Shown in pieces: positions 1 to 6,684 of a DNA stretch of 8,511 nucleotides. The position numbers and the translations under genes were made by a program. The stretch covers positions 1 to 8,511 of the forward strand of contig CALURE010000062.1 of the NCBI GenBank assembly GCA_944323095.1, in the 5' to 3' direction. Positions within the stretch are counted from its first letter, which is position 1, and each line of letters opens with the position of its first letter. The DNA comes from Candidatus Gastranaerophilales bacterium (GTDB lineage: Bacteria > Cyanobacteriota > Vampirovibrionia > Gastranaerophilales > Gastranaerophilaceae). The notes beneath the pieces were generated by a model. The model did not search any database, was not told the origin of the DNA, and saw only the letters and a program-made list of their open reading frames with translations.

Positions 1-116
1 GGATTGGAAGATAGGCTGTTTACAGAAAATAGCTTACCCTCATATCTTCTTATCTTCTTACCATCTAAATTCGCTTGCCCTTCTGACTTCCTGCCTTCTA
101 ATTTTTGTGTAACTAG

Positions 117-137
117 ATCCCGAAACAAGTTCGGGAT
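117..137. repeat. Short palindrome (8-bp arms, 5-nt loop)
   Basis: ATCCCGAA (117-124) and TTCGGGAT (130-137) are perfect inverted repeats around the loop ACAAG. It is followed by GAC and a T/A-rich stretch, so it could act as a weak transcription stop for something upstream. From memory, palindromes of this type (GATCCYGAA...TTCRGGATGAC) are scattered between genes in many bacteria, so a dispersed repeat is the more likely reading. There is only one copy in this window. Confidence 0.55.
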
Positions 138-212
138 GACACTTTTATTATTTATACAATTAAGATAACAAAAATAAAACTTAAAACCTGAAAAAGCCCT
201 AATGTGGCGGGT

Positions 213-239
213 CAAGCGGCTACGCTTGCGGGGGGGGGG
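213..239. repeat. Hairpin followed by a ten-G homopolymer
   Basis: CAAGCG (213-218) and CGCTTG (223-228) form a 6-bp stem with a GCTA loop. One base later comes an uninterrupted run of ten G (230-239), then CAGTTC. The run has the same length as the one inside the pilin leader at 4373-4382 and similar neighbours (TTGC on the left, CARTTC on the right). No pilin-like reading frame follows this copy, so it may be the remnant of a similar leader or part of a dispersed module. In AT-rich DNA such a run is striking. Confidence 0.7.
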
Positions 240-340
240 CAGTTCAAAGCTTCTCTATACAACATTTTTCATCCTCCTAAATTCTTCTTTCTGTTTTTAT
301 TATTTACGATTTTATTAGTTTTGTCAATACTGTTTACTAC

Positions 341-369
341 TTGAAAGTTTTTTGTGTTTTATGTAAAAT
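341..369 (+). promoter_or_regulatory. Probable clpC promoter, sigma-70 type
   Basis: TTGAAA (341-346) is separated by exactly 17 bases from TAAAAT (364-369), predicting a transcript start near 376 and a short leader before ATG 403. A second possible -10, TATAAT at 375-380, overlaps just downstream with a weaker -35 (TTGTGT 352-357). I see no CIRCE element and no CtsR-type direct repeat around it. Confidence 0.5.
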
Positions 370-391
370 ATATATATAATTTGAGAGAGAT

Positions 392-396
392 AGGAG
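392..396 (+). promoter_or_regulatory. clpC ribosome binding site
   Basis: AGGAG lies six bases before ATG 403 and supports that start codon. Confidence 0.75.
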
Positions 397-402
397 TAAT
401 AA

Positions 403-2898
403 ATGTTCGAACGTTTTACGGAAAAAGCTATAAAAGTTATAATGCTGGCTCAGGAAGAAGCACGCAGACTCGGCCACAATTTTGTAGGAACCGAGCAGGT
501 TCTTCTGGGACTTATCGGCGAAGGTACGGGTGTCGCCGCAAAAACTCTTAAATCTATGGGGGTTACCCTGAAAGATGCAAGAGCTGAAGTTGAAAAAATT
601 ATCGGCAGAGGTTCAGGCTTTGTTGCTGTTGAAATTCCTTTTACCCCGAGAGCAAAACGTGTTCTTGAATTGTCCTGGGATGAGGCAAGACAGCTCGGTC
701 ACAATTATATCGGGACTGAACATCTTTTATTAGGTTTAATAAGAGAAGGAGAAGGTGTTGCGGCCCGTGTTCTTGAAAATTTGGGGGTTGACCTCAATAA
801 AGTCAGAAGTAATGTTGTTAAGATGCTTGGTGAATCGAAACCTCAGACTGTTTCTTCCGGTTCCTCAAGTTCTTCATCATCTTCAGGCGGGAAAACAAAG
901 ACACCGAGTTTAGATGAATTCGGCAGGGATTTAACTCTTGCAGCTCAGGAATTAAGACTTGATCCTGTAGTCGGAAGAGAAAAAGAAATTGAACGTGTTA
1001 TTCAAATTCTTGCAAGAAGAACTAAAAACAATCCTGTTCTTATAGGTGAACCTGGAGTTGGTAAAACTGCAGTTGCAGAGGGGCTTGCAACAAGAATTGT
1101 AAACGCTGAAGTGCCTGATATTTTAGATGGCAAGAAGGTTATTCAGCTTGATATGGGACTTTTAGTCGCAGGTACCAAATACCGCGGGGAATTTGAAGAA
1201 CGTCTGAAAAAAATTATGGACGAAATTCGTCAGGCAGGAAATATTATTCTTGTAATTGATGAAATGCATACTCTCATCGGTGCCGGTGCTGCTGAAGGCG
1301 CAATTGACGCAGCTAATATTTTGAAACCGGCATTATCAAGAGGTGAAATTCAGGTAATCGGTGCTACAACACTTGATGAGTACAGAAAATATGTAGAAAA
1401 AGATTCTGCTTTAGAACGTCGTTTTCAGCCTGTAATTATTGATGAGCCGACAGAAGAAGAATCTATTGAAATTATTAAAGGTTTAAAACCTAAGTATGAA
1501 GAACACCACAAATTGATAATATCAGATGAAGCAATTGTTGCGGCTGTAAAATTGTCTAATAAATATATTACGGACAGATTTCTGCCTGATAAAGCAATTG
1601 ACGTAATAGATGAAGCTTCTTCAAAAGTCCGCTTAAAAGTTTCCAACCTTTCACCGGAAGGTAAAGAACTTGAAAAAGAATTGCGCGGATTGATTAAGGA
1701 AAAAGAAGATGCAATAAGAAATCAGGAATTTGAAAAAGCATCACAGTTAAGAGATGATGAAGCTGAATTAAAAGACCGGATTCGTGAAATGACCCAGAAA
1801 TATAAAGAGGAACATGAAGCGAACAAGCCGACTGTAACTGCTGAAAATGTTGCAGAAGTAATTTCAACCATGACCGGAGTTCCTGTTACCAAGTTGACGG
1901 AAGGTGAAAGTGAGAGACTTCTTAAACTTGAAGATACTCTTCATGAAAGGGTTATCGGTCAGCATGATGCTGTTGTTGCGATTTCAAAAGCAATAAGACG
2001 TGCCCGTGTAGGATTAAAAAGTCCAAACAGGCCTATCGGGAGTTTTATTTTCTGCGGGCCTACAGGTGTTGGTAAAACCGAACTTGCTAAAGCTCTTGCA
2101 GAAGCTGTATTTGGTTCCGAAGATAACATGATAAGGGTTGATATGTCAGAATTCATGGAAAAACATTCAACCGCAAAACTTATCGGTTCTCCTCCGGGGT
2201 ATGTCGGTTATGATGACGGCGGGCATTTGACTGAACTTGTCCGTAAAAAACCATACAGTGTAATCCTTTTTGACGAAATTGAAAAGGCTCACCCTGATGT
2301 ATTTAATATAATGCTTCAAATACTTGATGATGGTCGTTTGACAGATGCTAAAGGTCGTCATGTAAACTTTAAAAATACGATCATTATAATGACGTCAAAT
2401 GTCGGTGCGAGCATGATTACAACGACTTCAAGACTTGGATTCTCTACGAGCGATGACGAATCAAAAGATAAATACGAAAAACTGAAAGAGACAGTTACAG
2501 AAGAAATGAAAAAAGCTTTCAGACCGGAATTCTTGAACCGTATAGATGAAACAATCGTATTTGCTCACCTTACTCAGGAAGAAATCAGGCAGATTGTTGA
2601 TTTGATGCTGAAAGATTTGTTCAAACGTCTTGCAGAACGTGAATTGTCTGTTGAAGTTACGGATGAAGTTAAAGATCATCTTGCTAAAAACGGATATTCA
2701 GAAGCTTATGGCGCAAGGCCTTTGAGAAGATTAATCCAGCGTAAAATAGAAGATATGCTTGCGGAAGAAATTCTGTCAGGCAAATATGCTCCGGGTGATA
2801 CGATTGTTATAAGGCTTGTAGATGACAAGATTGCTTTTGAAAAGAAAGCTAAAAGGGCTAAGAAAGAGCAAAGCGAAACATCTGAAGCTATTCAGTAA
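403..2898 (+). CDS. clpC: ATP-dependent Clp protease ATP-binding subunit ClpC
   Basis: Hsp100/AAA+ unfoldase of the cytoplasm that threads substrates, usually brought by adaptors, into the ClpP peptidase. At 831 residues it has normal ClpC length. It opens with a double Clp-N domain (about 1-145), then a serine-rich linker (151-163). The first AAA+ module (about 185-410) has Walker A GEPGVGKT (215-222), pore loop KYRG (259-262) and Walker B VIDE (284-287). A UVR-type coiled middle segment (about 425-462) distinguishes ClpC from ClpB and ClpA. The second AAA+ module (about 515-720) has Walker A GPTGVGKT (552-559), pore loop GYVG (599-602) and Walker B LFDE (622-625). An LGF tripeptide (678-680) sits where the ClpP-docking loop is expected. 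The C-terminal D2-small domain includes GARPLRR (770-776). The gene is monocistronic by its own promoter and terminator; no ctsR, mcsA or mcsB neighbours are seen. Confidence 0.97.
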   Translation: MFERFTEKAIKVIMLAQEEARRLGHNFVGTEQVLLGLIGEGTGVAAKTLKSMGVTLKDARAEVEKIIGRGSGFVAVEIPFTPRAKRVLELSWDEARQLGHNYIGTEHLLLGLIREGEGVAARVLENLGVDLNKVRSNVVKMLGESKPQTVSSGSSSSSSSSGGKTKTPSLDEFGRDLTLAAQELRLDPVVGREKEIERVIQILARRTKNNPVLIGEPGVGKTAVAEGLATRIVNAEVPDILDGKKVIQLDMGLLVAGTKYRGEFEERLKKIMDEIRQAGNIILVIDEMHTLIGAGAAEGAIDAANILKPALSRGEIQVIGATTLDEYRKYVEKDSALERRFQPVIIDEPTEEESIEIIKGLKPKYEEHHKLIISDEAIVAAVKLSNKYITDRFLPDKAIDVIDEASSKVRLKVSNLSPEGKELEKELRGLIKEKEDAIRNQEFEKASQLRDDEAELKDRIREMTQKYKEEHEANKPTVTAENVAEVISTMTGVPVTKLTEGESERLLKLEDTLHERVIGQHDAVVAISKAIRRARVGLKSPNRPIGSFIFCGPTGVGKTELAKALAEAVFGSEDNMIRVDMSEFMEKHSTAKLIGSPPGYVGYDDGGHLTELVRKKPYSVILFDEIEKAHPDVFNIMLQILDDGRLTDAKGRHVNFKNTIIIMTSNVGASMITTTSRLGFSTSDDESKDKYEKLKETVTEEMKKAFRPEFLNRIDETIVFAHLTQEEIRQIVDLMLKDLFKRLAERELSVEVTDEVKDHLAKNGYSEAYGARPLRRLIQRKIEDMLAEEILSGKYAPGDTIVIRLVDDKIAFEKKAKRAKKEQSETSEAIQ

Positions 2899-2906
2899 AT
2901 GAATTA

Positions 2907-2940
2907 GCAAAAGCTCCAAAATGGAGCTTTTGCTGTATTT
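2907..2940 (+). terminator. Rho-independent terminator after clpC
   Basis: GCAAAAGCTCCA (2907-2918) and TGGAGCTTTTGC (2922-2933) form a perfect 12-bp stem closed by an AAA loop. The stem's own descending arm contains TTTT, and TGTATTT follows. It begins eight bases after the clpC stop codon and separates clpC from the next gene. Confidence 0.85.
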
Positions 2941-2966
2941 AAAAAAAAGTAATAATAGTATATAAT
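2938..2966 (+). promoter_or_regulatory. Probable promoter of the GspF/PilC gene, near-leaderless
   Basis: TTTAAA (2938-2943), 17 bases, then a perfect TATAAT (2961-2966). The expected transcript start near 2973 is only about three bases before ATG 2976. No Shine-Dalgarno sequence is visible between the -10 box and the ATG, consistent with a leaderless mRNA. The -35 box is weak, so the call rests mainly on the -10 box and its position. Confidence 0.45.
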
Positions 2967-2975
2967 CATATTGTT

Positions 2976-4217
2976 ATGCCAAAATATCAATATAAAGCCT
3001 TAAAAGATAATACTCAGCTGATAAGCGGTGAAGTTGATGCTGTCGATTTGAAAGAAGCACGTCAAAAAATTATTGCGCTTGGATTTACACCTACAAAAGT
3101 TTATACGGAAGAATTTGGGCAAAGCAGTGTTAGCTCTGTTTCTGATATTCAAAGAGTTTCTCACGGACAAAAAATCACATTTTTGGGTCTTGAGGATAAA
3201 ATTCTTTTTACATCAGAGCTGGAAGTCCTTTTATCTTCGGGTATTCCTATATTGGAGGCGCTTAATACTATTGAGACTAACTCGCCTAAGCTTAAATTAA
3301 AAGTGATTTGTAAAAATCTAAAAAGTTGTATTTTATCCGGAAAAACATTTGCGGAGTCTCTTACTTTACTTTATGGTAAAGTTTTTGGGCCTGTATATAC
3401 CGCTTTAATAAAGACAGGTGAAGATGCAGGAGAATTAGAAGTTACCCTTAGCAGAATGTTATATTTGCTGCAAAAACAGGATAGAATTAAAGGTAAAATT
3501 ATAGGTGCATCAATTTATCCTGCAATTTTGATTCTTATGATGACAGTATTGCTTATATTATTTTCAACGCTGGTTTTTCCAAAATTTATGGGGATGTTAG
3601 CATTCAATGGAGCAGAACTTCCGCCTCTTGCAGCTTTACTTTACGGCATATGCAGTTTTGTGGGTCACTTTTGGTGGCTTATTATAATTGGCATTTGCGC
3701 TATGTGCGGTGCTCTTAGCTTTTTATTCCAGAATCGACAGTTTAAAAGCAAATGGGATGATTTTATATTGAAAGTGCCTGTTATATCTGATTTTATTCAA
3801 TATATAAATTTATCAAATTTTATGACAGTACTTCATATTTCATACGAGGCAGGGCTTCCTATAATGTCTGGATTAGAGCTTTCGACCAAAACTGTTGGTA
3901 ATAATACTATAAAGAAAAAGGTTTTTAATGCGTTGAATTTAATAAGAGGCGGTACAACATTATCTGATGCTTTTCGCAGGGTGGGGGTTATTCCGGGTGC
4001 TTTAATGACAATGATAGCCACCGGCGAAAAATCAGGCAGTCTGGGGAAAATGCTGCATGATGCGGCAGAAGTTATCGACAAAAAGGTTGATATGGCGCTT
4101 GAAGCTTTAACAAAGTTGTTTGAACCGGCGATAATTATTATAATTGGCGGGTGTGTTTTGTTTGTTGCCCTCGCGTTTTATCAAATGTATGCAGGAATGC
4201 TTGGTAGTTTGTTTTAG
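2976..4217 (+). CDS. Type II secretion / type IV pilus inner-membrane platform protein (GspF/PilC family)
   Basis: Polytopic inner-membrane protein that connects the assembly ATPase to the growing pilus or pseudopilus. At 413 residues it has the family's usual length and duplicated layout. A short cytoplasmic N-terminal segment begins YQYKALKDN. The first GspF domain (about 76-200) contains SELEVLLSSGIPILEAL (80-96) and KTGEDAGELE (146-155), followed by a membrane helix (about 178-201). A second helix lies at about 230-250. The second GspF domain (about 279-402) repeats the pattern with LHISYEAGLPIMSGLELS (286-303) and ATGEKSGSLGKML (348-360) and ends in a third helix (about 384-404). No ATPase (PilB/PilT/GspE) is adjacent, so pilus versus secretion use cannot be settled from context, but a pilin-like gene follows. 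The ATG start has no clear RBS; the only other in-frame support is the family-like N-terminus itself. Confidence 0.93.
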   Translation: MPKYQYKALKDNTQLISGEVDAVDLKEARQKIIALGFTPTKVYTEEFGQSSVSSVSDIQRVSHGQKITFLGLEDKILFTSELEVLLSSGIPILEALNTIETNSPKLKLKVICKNLKSCILSGKTFAESLTLLYGKVFGPVYTALIKTGEDAGELEVTLSRMLYLLQKQDRIKGKIIGASIYPAILILMMTVLLILFSTLVFPKFMGMLAFNGAELPPLAALLYGICSFVGHFWWLIIIGICAMCGALSFLFQNRQFKSKWDDFILKVPVISDFIQYINLSNFMTVLHISYEAGLPIMSGLELSTKTVGNNTIKKKVFNALNLIRGGTTLSDAFRRVGVIPGALMTMIATGEKSGSLGKMLHDAAEVIDKKVDMALEALTKLFEPAIIIIIGGCVLFVALAFYQMYAGMLGSLF

Positions 4218-4282
4218 CTAGTTCAATGGAAATAATTTTATTTATTTAATTATATTTTAATGTAACGAACTATGACAATATA

Positions 4283-4310
4283 TTGAAAAAAAGTATCAAT
4301 ATGATATAAT
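4283..4310 (+). promoter_or_regulatory. Probable promoter of the pilin-like gene
   Basis: TTGAAA (4283-4288), 16 bases, then TATAAT (4305-4310). The expected transcript start near 4317 gives a leader of about 26 bases before ATG 4343 and precedes the G run. The pilin therefore appears to be transcribed separately from the GspF/PilC gene. Confidence 0.55.
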
Positions 4311-4329
4311 AACAGTTGTATAAAAAAAG

Positions 4330-4335
4330 AAAGGA
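4330..4335 (+). promoter_or_regulatory. Ribosome binding site that selects ATG 4343
   Basis: AAAGGA is placed seven bases before ATG 4343. There is no comparable site before TTG 4369, the first plausible start in the pilin frame. This RBS therefore argues that translation begins at 4343 and must cross the G run. Confidence 0.7.
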
Positions 4336-4342
4336 TGTATTT

Positions 4343-4399
4343 ATGAAAAACATTGATATGAGCGCATTTTGCGGGGGGGGGGCAATTCTGAGCCTTTAA
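4343..4399 (+). CDS. Leader reading frame of the pilin gene, out of frame with ten G
   Basis: From the well-placed ATG 4343 the frame reads MKNIDMSAFC, then three Gly codons made by the G run (4373-4382), then AILSL and TAA at 4397-4399: 18 residues. If the run were 11 or 8 G, the same start would read through into the pilin body at GNSEPLNSRV without a stop. With 9 or 12 G it would stop at TGA a few codons later. I read this as the true 5' end of the pilin gene caught in an off configuration (or a homopolymer length error), not as a separate small gene. Confidence 0.6.
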   Translation: MKNIDMSAFCGGGAILSL

Positions 4400-5154
4400 A
4401 TTCAAGGGTTTTAAGAACTCGAAAAATTTGTAACATTAGCGGCTTAACAAGTGAGTTTTTTGCATTCACATTAGCGGAGGTATTGATTACATTAGGAATT
4501 ATCGGGGTAGTAGCGGCAATTACAATGCCTTCAATAGTTTCCAATATTCAAGGCATGCAATACAGGTCAAAAGTAAAAAAGACCTATTCCGCATTAGTTC
4601 AGGCAGTAAGCTTGGCAAAGGCAAATTATGATGTTGATCTCGAAACATTGGAAACTGCTTGTGTAGACGGAGAAAATGATAAACTTCCCTCAACGTATTC
4701 AGTTTGTGCATTGTTTAATTCAACGTTATCAGGAGCAAAGTATATTTCTGAAACGGATTCTAATCATCCAAAGAATTATAATAGCGGCTTTAATTCTGCT
4801 GCTAATGGTTTTCCTTATGAAGCTTCTAGAATGAGTCACGGTTTTTTGCTTGCAGATGGATCAACTGTTGTTTTTAGTTTTATCCCCGAAGGCAATAGCC
4901 ATGCAGAGATATATGGATATATTGACGTAAACGGGAAAAAAGGCCCGAATAAAGCGACTATTGGAACTGAACCAAAAAAAATTTTTGTTACTGAAAGTTA
5001 TTCGTCAGGGTTTGTTTCTCCTTTCGATGCTTATGCTTATAACGGAAAACCTGACCAATTCTATGACAATTATTTTTTCAGAATTCCTATGAGGCAGTAT
5101 GATATGATTGGCTCAAGGGATCATGGTGCCTTGCGCTATGTAATGACTCATTAA
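4369..5154 (+). CDS. Type IV pilin-like / pseudopilin protein, probably phase-variable through a G run
   Basis: Prepilin-like envelope protein with a class III signal: FFA, then the hydrophobic helix FTLAEVLITLGIIGVVAA (residues 33-50 counted from TTG 4369). Glu at +5 is the canonical residue for prepilin peptidase processing; Ala instead of the usual Gly sits at -1. After processing, about 229 residues remain. A globular C-terminal part contains DVNGKKGPNKA (186-196), a motif I associate with this pseudopilin group. The only visible start in this frame is TTG 4369, with no RBS. The real start is probably ATG 4343, which is shifted by the ten-G run at 4373-4382; an 11- or 8-G allele would give an intact protein with a leader of about 40 residues, long for the family. 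It likely works with a type IV pilus or type II secretion-like machine such as the one implied by the preceding GspF/PilC gene. Major pilin, minor pilin or pseudopilin cannot be told apart here. Confidence 0.85.
   Translation: MRGGGNSEPLNSRVLRTRKICNISGLTSEFFAFTLAEVLITLGIIGVVAAITMPSIVSNIQGMQYRSKVKKTYSALVQAVSLAKANYDVDLETLETACVDGENDKLPSTYSVCALFNSTLSGAKYISETDSNHPKNYNSGFNSAANGFPYEASRMSHGFLLADGSTVVFSFIPEGNSHAEIYGYIDVNGKKGPNKATIGTEPKKIFVTESYSSGFVSPFDAYAYNGKPDQFYDNYFFRIPMRQYDMIGSRDHGALRYVMTH
4373..4382 (+). repeat. Ten-G homopolymer inside the pilin leader (contingency locus candidate)
   Basis: Uninterrupted run of ten G between TTGC and CAATTC, within the translated leader between ATG 4343 and the pilin body. 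Runs of this length are prone to slipped-strand mispairing, and length changes of one base switch the reading frame. Frame reading by hand: 8, 11 or 14 G join leader and body; 9, 10, 12 or 13 G do not. Confidence 0.85.
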
Positions 5155-5173
5155 AAAGTTTTAAATAATAATC

Positions 5174-5212
5174 AATGTGAGGTTATAATAAATCTTAACC
5201 TCACGTTTTTTT
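5174..5212 (+). terminator. Rho-independent terminator after the pilin-like gene
   Basis: GTGAGGTTA (5177-5185) and TAACCTCAC (5196-5204) form a perfect 9-bp stem with a 10-nt loop, followed by G and seven T (5206-5212). It ends exactly at the stop codon of the converging TPR gene. On the minus strand the same hairpin is followed by moderately T-rich sequence, so it may serve both genes. Confidence 0.85.
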
Positions 5213-6611
5213 ATTCTCTGTTAAACCATTTCATAATTTTATCCAGAAATCCTTCTTCATCCGGCATTTCTGTGTTGTTAAGTTTTTCAAGTTTATGCTG
5301 GATTTTAGAGTAATCGGGATTTCCTTTGCCGATTTCAAGGTATTTTTCGTAGCATTCAACTGCGGCTGGTTTATTTCTAAGTTTTTCGTAAGCTTCACCG
5401 AGTTTTCTGACCGTTGAGGCATTTCTTTTATCAAGATGATAAAGCTTCAAAAGATAATCTGTCTGAGCTTTGTAATCTCCAATGCTTTCTCTGAATTCTG
5501 CGAGTTTTTGCAATGATTTTTTATCGTTTTCATCAAGTTTTGATATTCTTTCGTAAAATTCCATTGCGTGGTTTTTATCGCCTGATTCTTCAAGCAGCAT
5601 TGCAAGAGTGTTCAAAAGATCTAAATCATCGTTTTTAAGCTGGTATGCATTTAAATATTCGTTTATCGCAATGTCTTTATTTCCGCGTACAAGATTGTAT
5701 CTGCCCCAGTTGAGGTGAGCGTTGTAATCATCATTTTTATCTTCATAAATAAGTGCTCTCATCTGGTATGTCAGCGGCGAATTTTTTTCTAAATTATCAA
5801 ATTCATTAACACATTCAAGCGCTTTGTCAAACTCTTTATTCATATAATAGTATTGTGCTCTAAGTGAGTGGAATTGCGGAATATGGTTATACTGACCTTC
5901 CATTTGCTTTAATTTTTCTTGGGCTTCGTCTTTTTTGTCCATATCCAGAAGACATTTTACTTTTGTTAATTCATCTGAAGTCACTTCTAAAGCTTGTGCA
6001 GGTGTTCCGTTTCTCAAGTATAAATCAGCAAGTTGTTCTTTAATTTCTGTAGTGTCAAATCCTGATTTTCTCGCACGTTCAAGAACTTCAACAGCGCTCG
6101 GTGTTGCATTTTCTTTAACATAAAGATTTGCAAGCCTTTTATAAACTTCTTCATGCGTATCTTCGTGGTCTATAACTTTTAAATATTCATCAATTGCTTT
6201 TAAGTTATTGCCTTCCTGTTCATAAAGAGTTCCGAGTACAAATCTGGCAGATAACATGTCTTTGTCTTCCTGAGCACAATTTACTGCTTTTTTGTAGTCA
6301 TTTATGGCATGTTCAAGTTTATGCTCTACAGTGTGCATGTTGCCCCTGTAAACATAGTATTTGTATTTGTCGGTTGTTACATAAATATCCATCAATTGTT
6401 CATAAGCCAGAATATTTGTAGCATCAAATTCAAGAATTTTAGAGTAGTATTCTGCTGCTTCTTCTTTGTTATTAAGTACCATCGAAAGATGCCCCAGACG
6501 TTCAAGAAGGCTTAAATCTTTCGGGTTTCTGTTATAAAGTTTTTTATATTCTTCATAAGCCTGTGAATATTGTTCGTTTTCTTCGTATTGTTCTGCGGTC
6601 TGTAAACTCAT
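5211..6611 (-). CDS. Tetratricopeptide (TPR) repeat protein
   Basis: The protein of 466 residues consists almost entirely of TPR-type helix pairs of about 34 residues, roughly twelve of them from residue 6 to 433. Typical examples are AEEYYSKIL-like helices near 52-60, ANLYVKENATPSAVEVLERA (161-180) and LGEAYEKLRNKPAAVECYEK (404-423). No signal peptide or membrane helix is visible, so it is probably a cytoplasmic protein-interaction scaffold; the specific partner is unknown. After the repeats comes an acidic linker (MPDEEG, 449-454) and a short amphipathic tail FLDKIMKWFNRE that could dock to a membrane or a partner. The start is supported by AAAGGAG (6618-6624 on the minus strand) six bases upstream. 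It lies 73 bp downstream of pth in the same direction; cotranscription is possible, but a TATAAT in the gap (6646-6651, minus) may give it its own promoter. Confidence 0.85.
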   Translation of the reverse strand: MSLQTAEQYEENEQYSQAYEEYKKLYNRNPKDLSLLERLGHLSMVLNNKEEAAEYYSKILEFDATNILAYEQLMDIYVTTDKYKYYVYRGNMHTVEHKLEHAINDYKKAVNCAQEDKDMLSARFVLGTLYEQEGNNLKAIDEYLKVIDHEDTHEEVYKRLANLYVKENATPSAVEVLERARKSGFDTTEIKEQLADLYLRNGTPAQALEVTSDELTKVKCLLDMDKKDEAQEKLKQMEGQYNHIPQFHSLRAQYYYMNKEFDKALECVNEFDNLEKNSPLTYQMRALIYEDKNDDYNAHLNWGRYNLVRGNKDIAINEYLNAYQLKNDDLDLLNTLAMLLEESGDKNHAMEFYERISKLDENDKKSLQKLAEFRESIGDYKAQTDYLLKLYHLDKRNASTVRKLGEAYEKLRNKPAAVECYEKYLEIGKGNPDYSKIQHKLEKLNNTEMPDEEGFLDKIMKWFNRE

Positions 6612-6617
6612 TTCCGA

Positions 6618-6624
6618 CTCCTTT
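6618..6624 (-). promoter_or_regulatory. Ribosome binding site of the TPR gene
   Basis: AAAGGAG on the minus strand, six bases before the ATG at 6611-6609; a near-perfect Shine-Dalgarno that fixes the start. Confidence 0.75.
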
Positions 6625-6684
6625 AGTTTTTTTAATTTTTATTTAATTATATATTAAAAACAGATAAATTACTAATCAGTCAGG

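Larger units (their letters stand above)
1..340. other. Intergenic region upstream of clpC, no gene seen
   Basis: I see no convincing coding region on either strand here. The first 110 bases are pyrimidine-rich on the plus strand and include an 8-bp tandem duplication (TATCTTCT at 43-50 and 51-58). A palindrome lies at 117-137, a small hairpin at 213-228, and a run of ten G at 230-239; these are listed separately. Bases 240-340 are AT-rich and lead into the clpC promoter. A 38-codon reading frame starting at 202 crosses the G run but has no RBS and no recognisable product. Confidence 0.6.

Noticed and set aside
202..318. 38-codon reading frame starting at ATG 202 and crossing the first ten-G run
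   Set aside because: It has no RBS, ends in low-complexity hydrophobic residues encoded by AT-rich DNA, and has no FTLAE-type motif. It is more likely chance or a remnant than a gene.
300..402. CtsR or CIRCE operator in front of clpC
   Set aside because: I searched for heptad direct repeats and for the TTAGCACTC/GAGTGCTAA pair and found neither.
354..551. 65-codon plus-strand reading frame overlapping the start of clpC
   Set aside because: It overlaps the clpC promoter and coding region in another frame and shows no recognisable domain; clpC explains the sequence.
4219..4272. TAGTTC/GAACTA inverted repeat after the GspF/PilC gene
   Set aside because: Only six pairs around a loop of about 42 bases and no T run; too weak to call a terminator.
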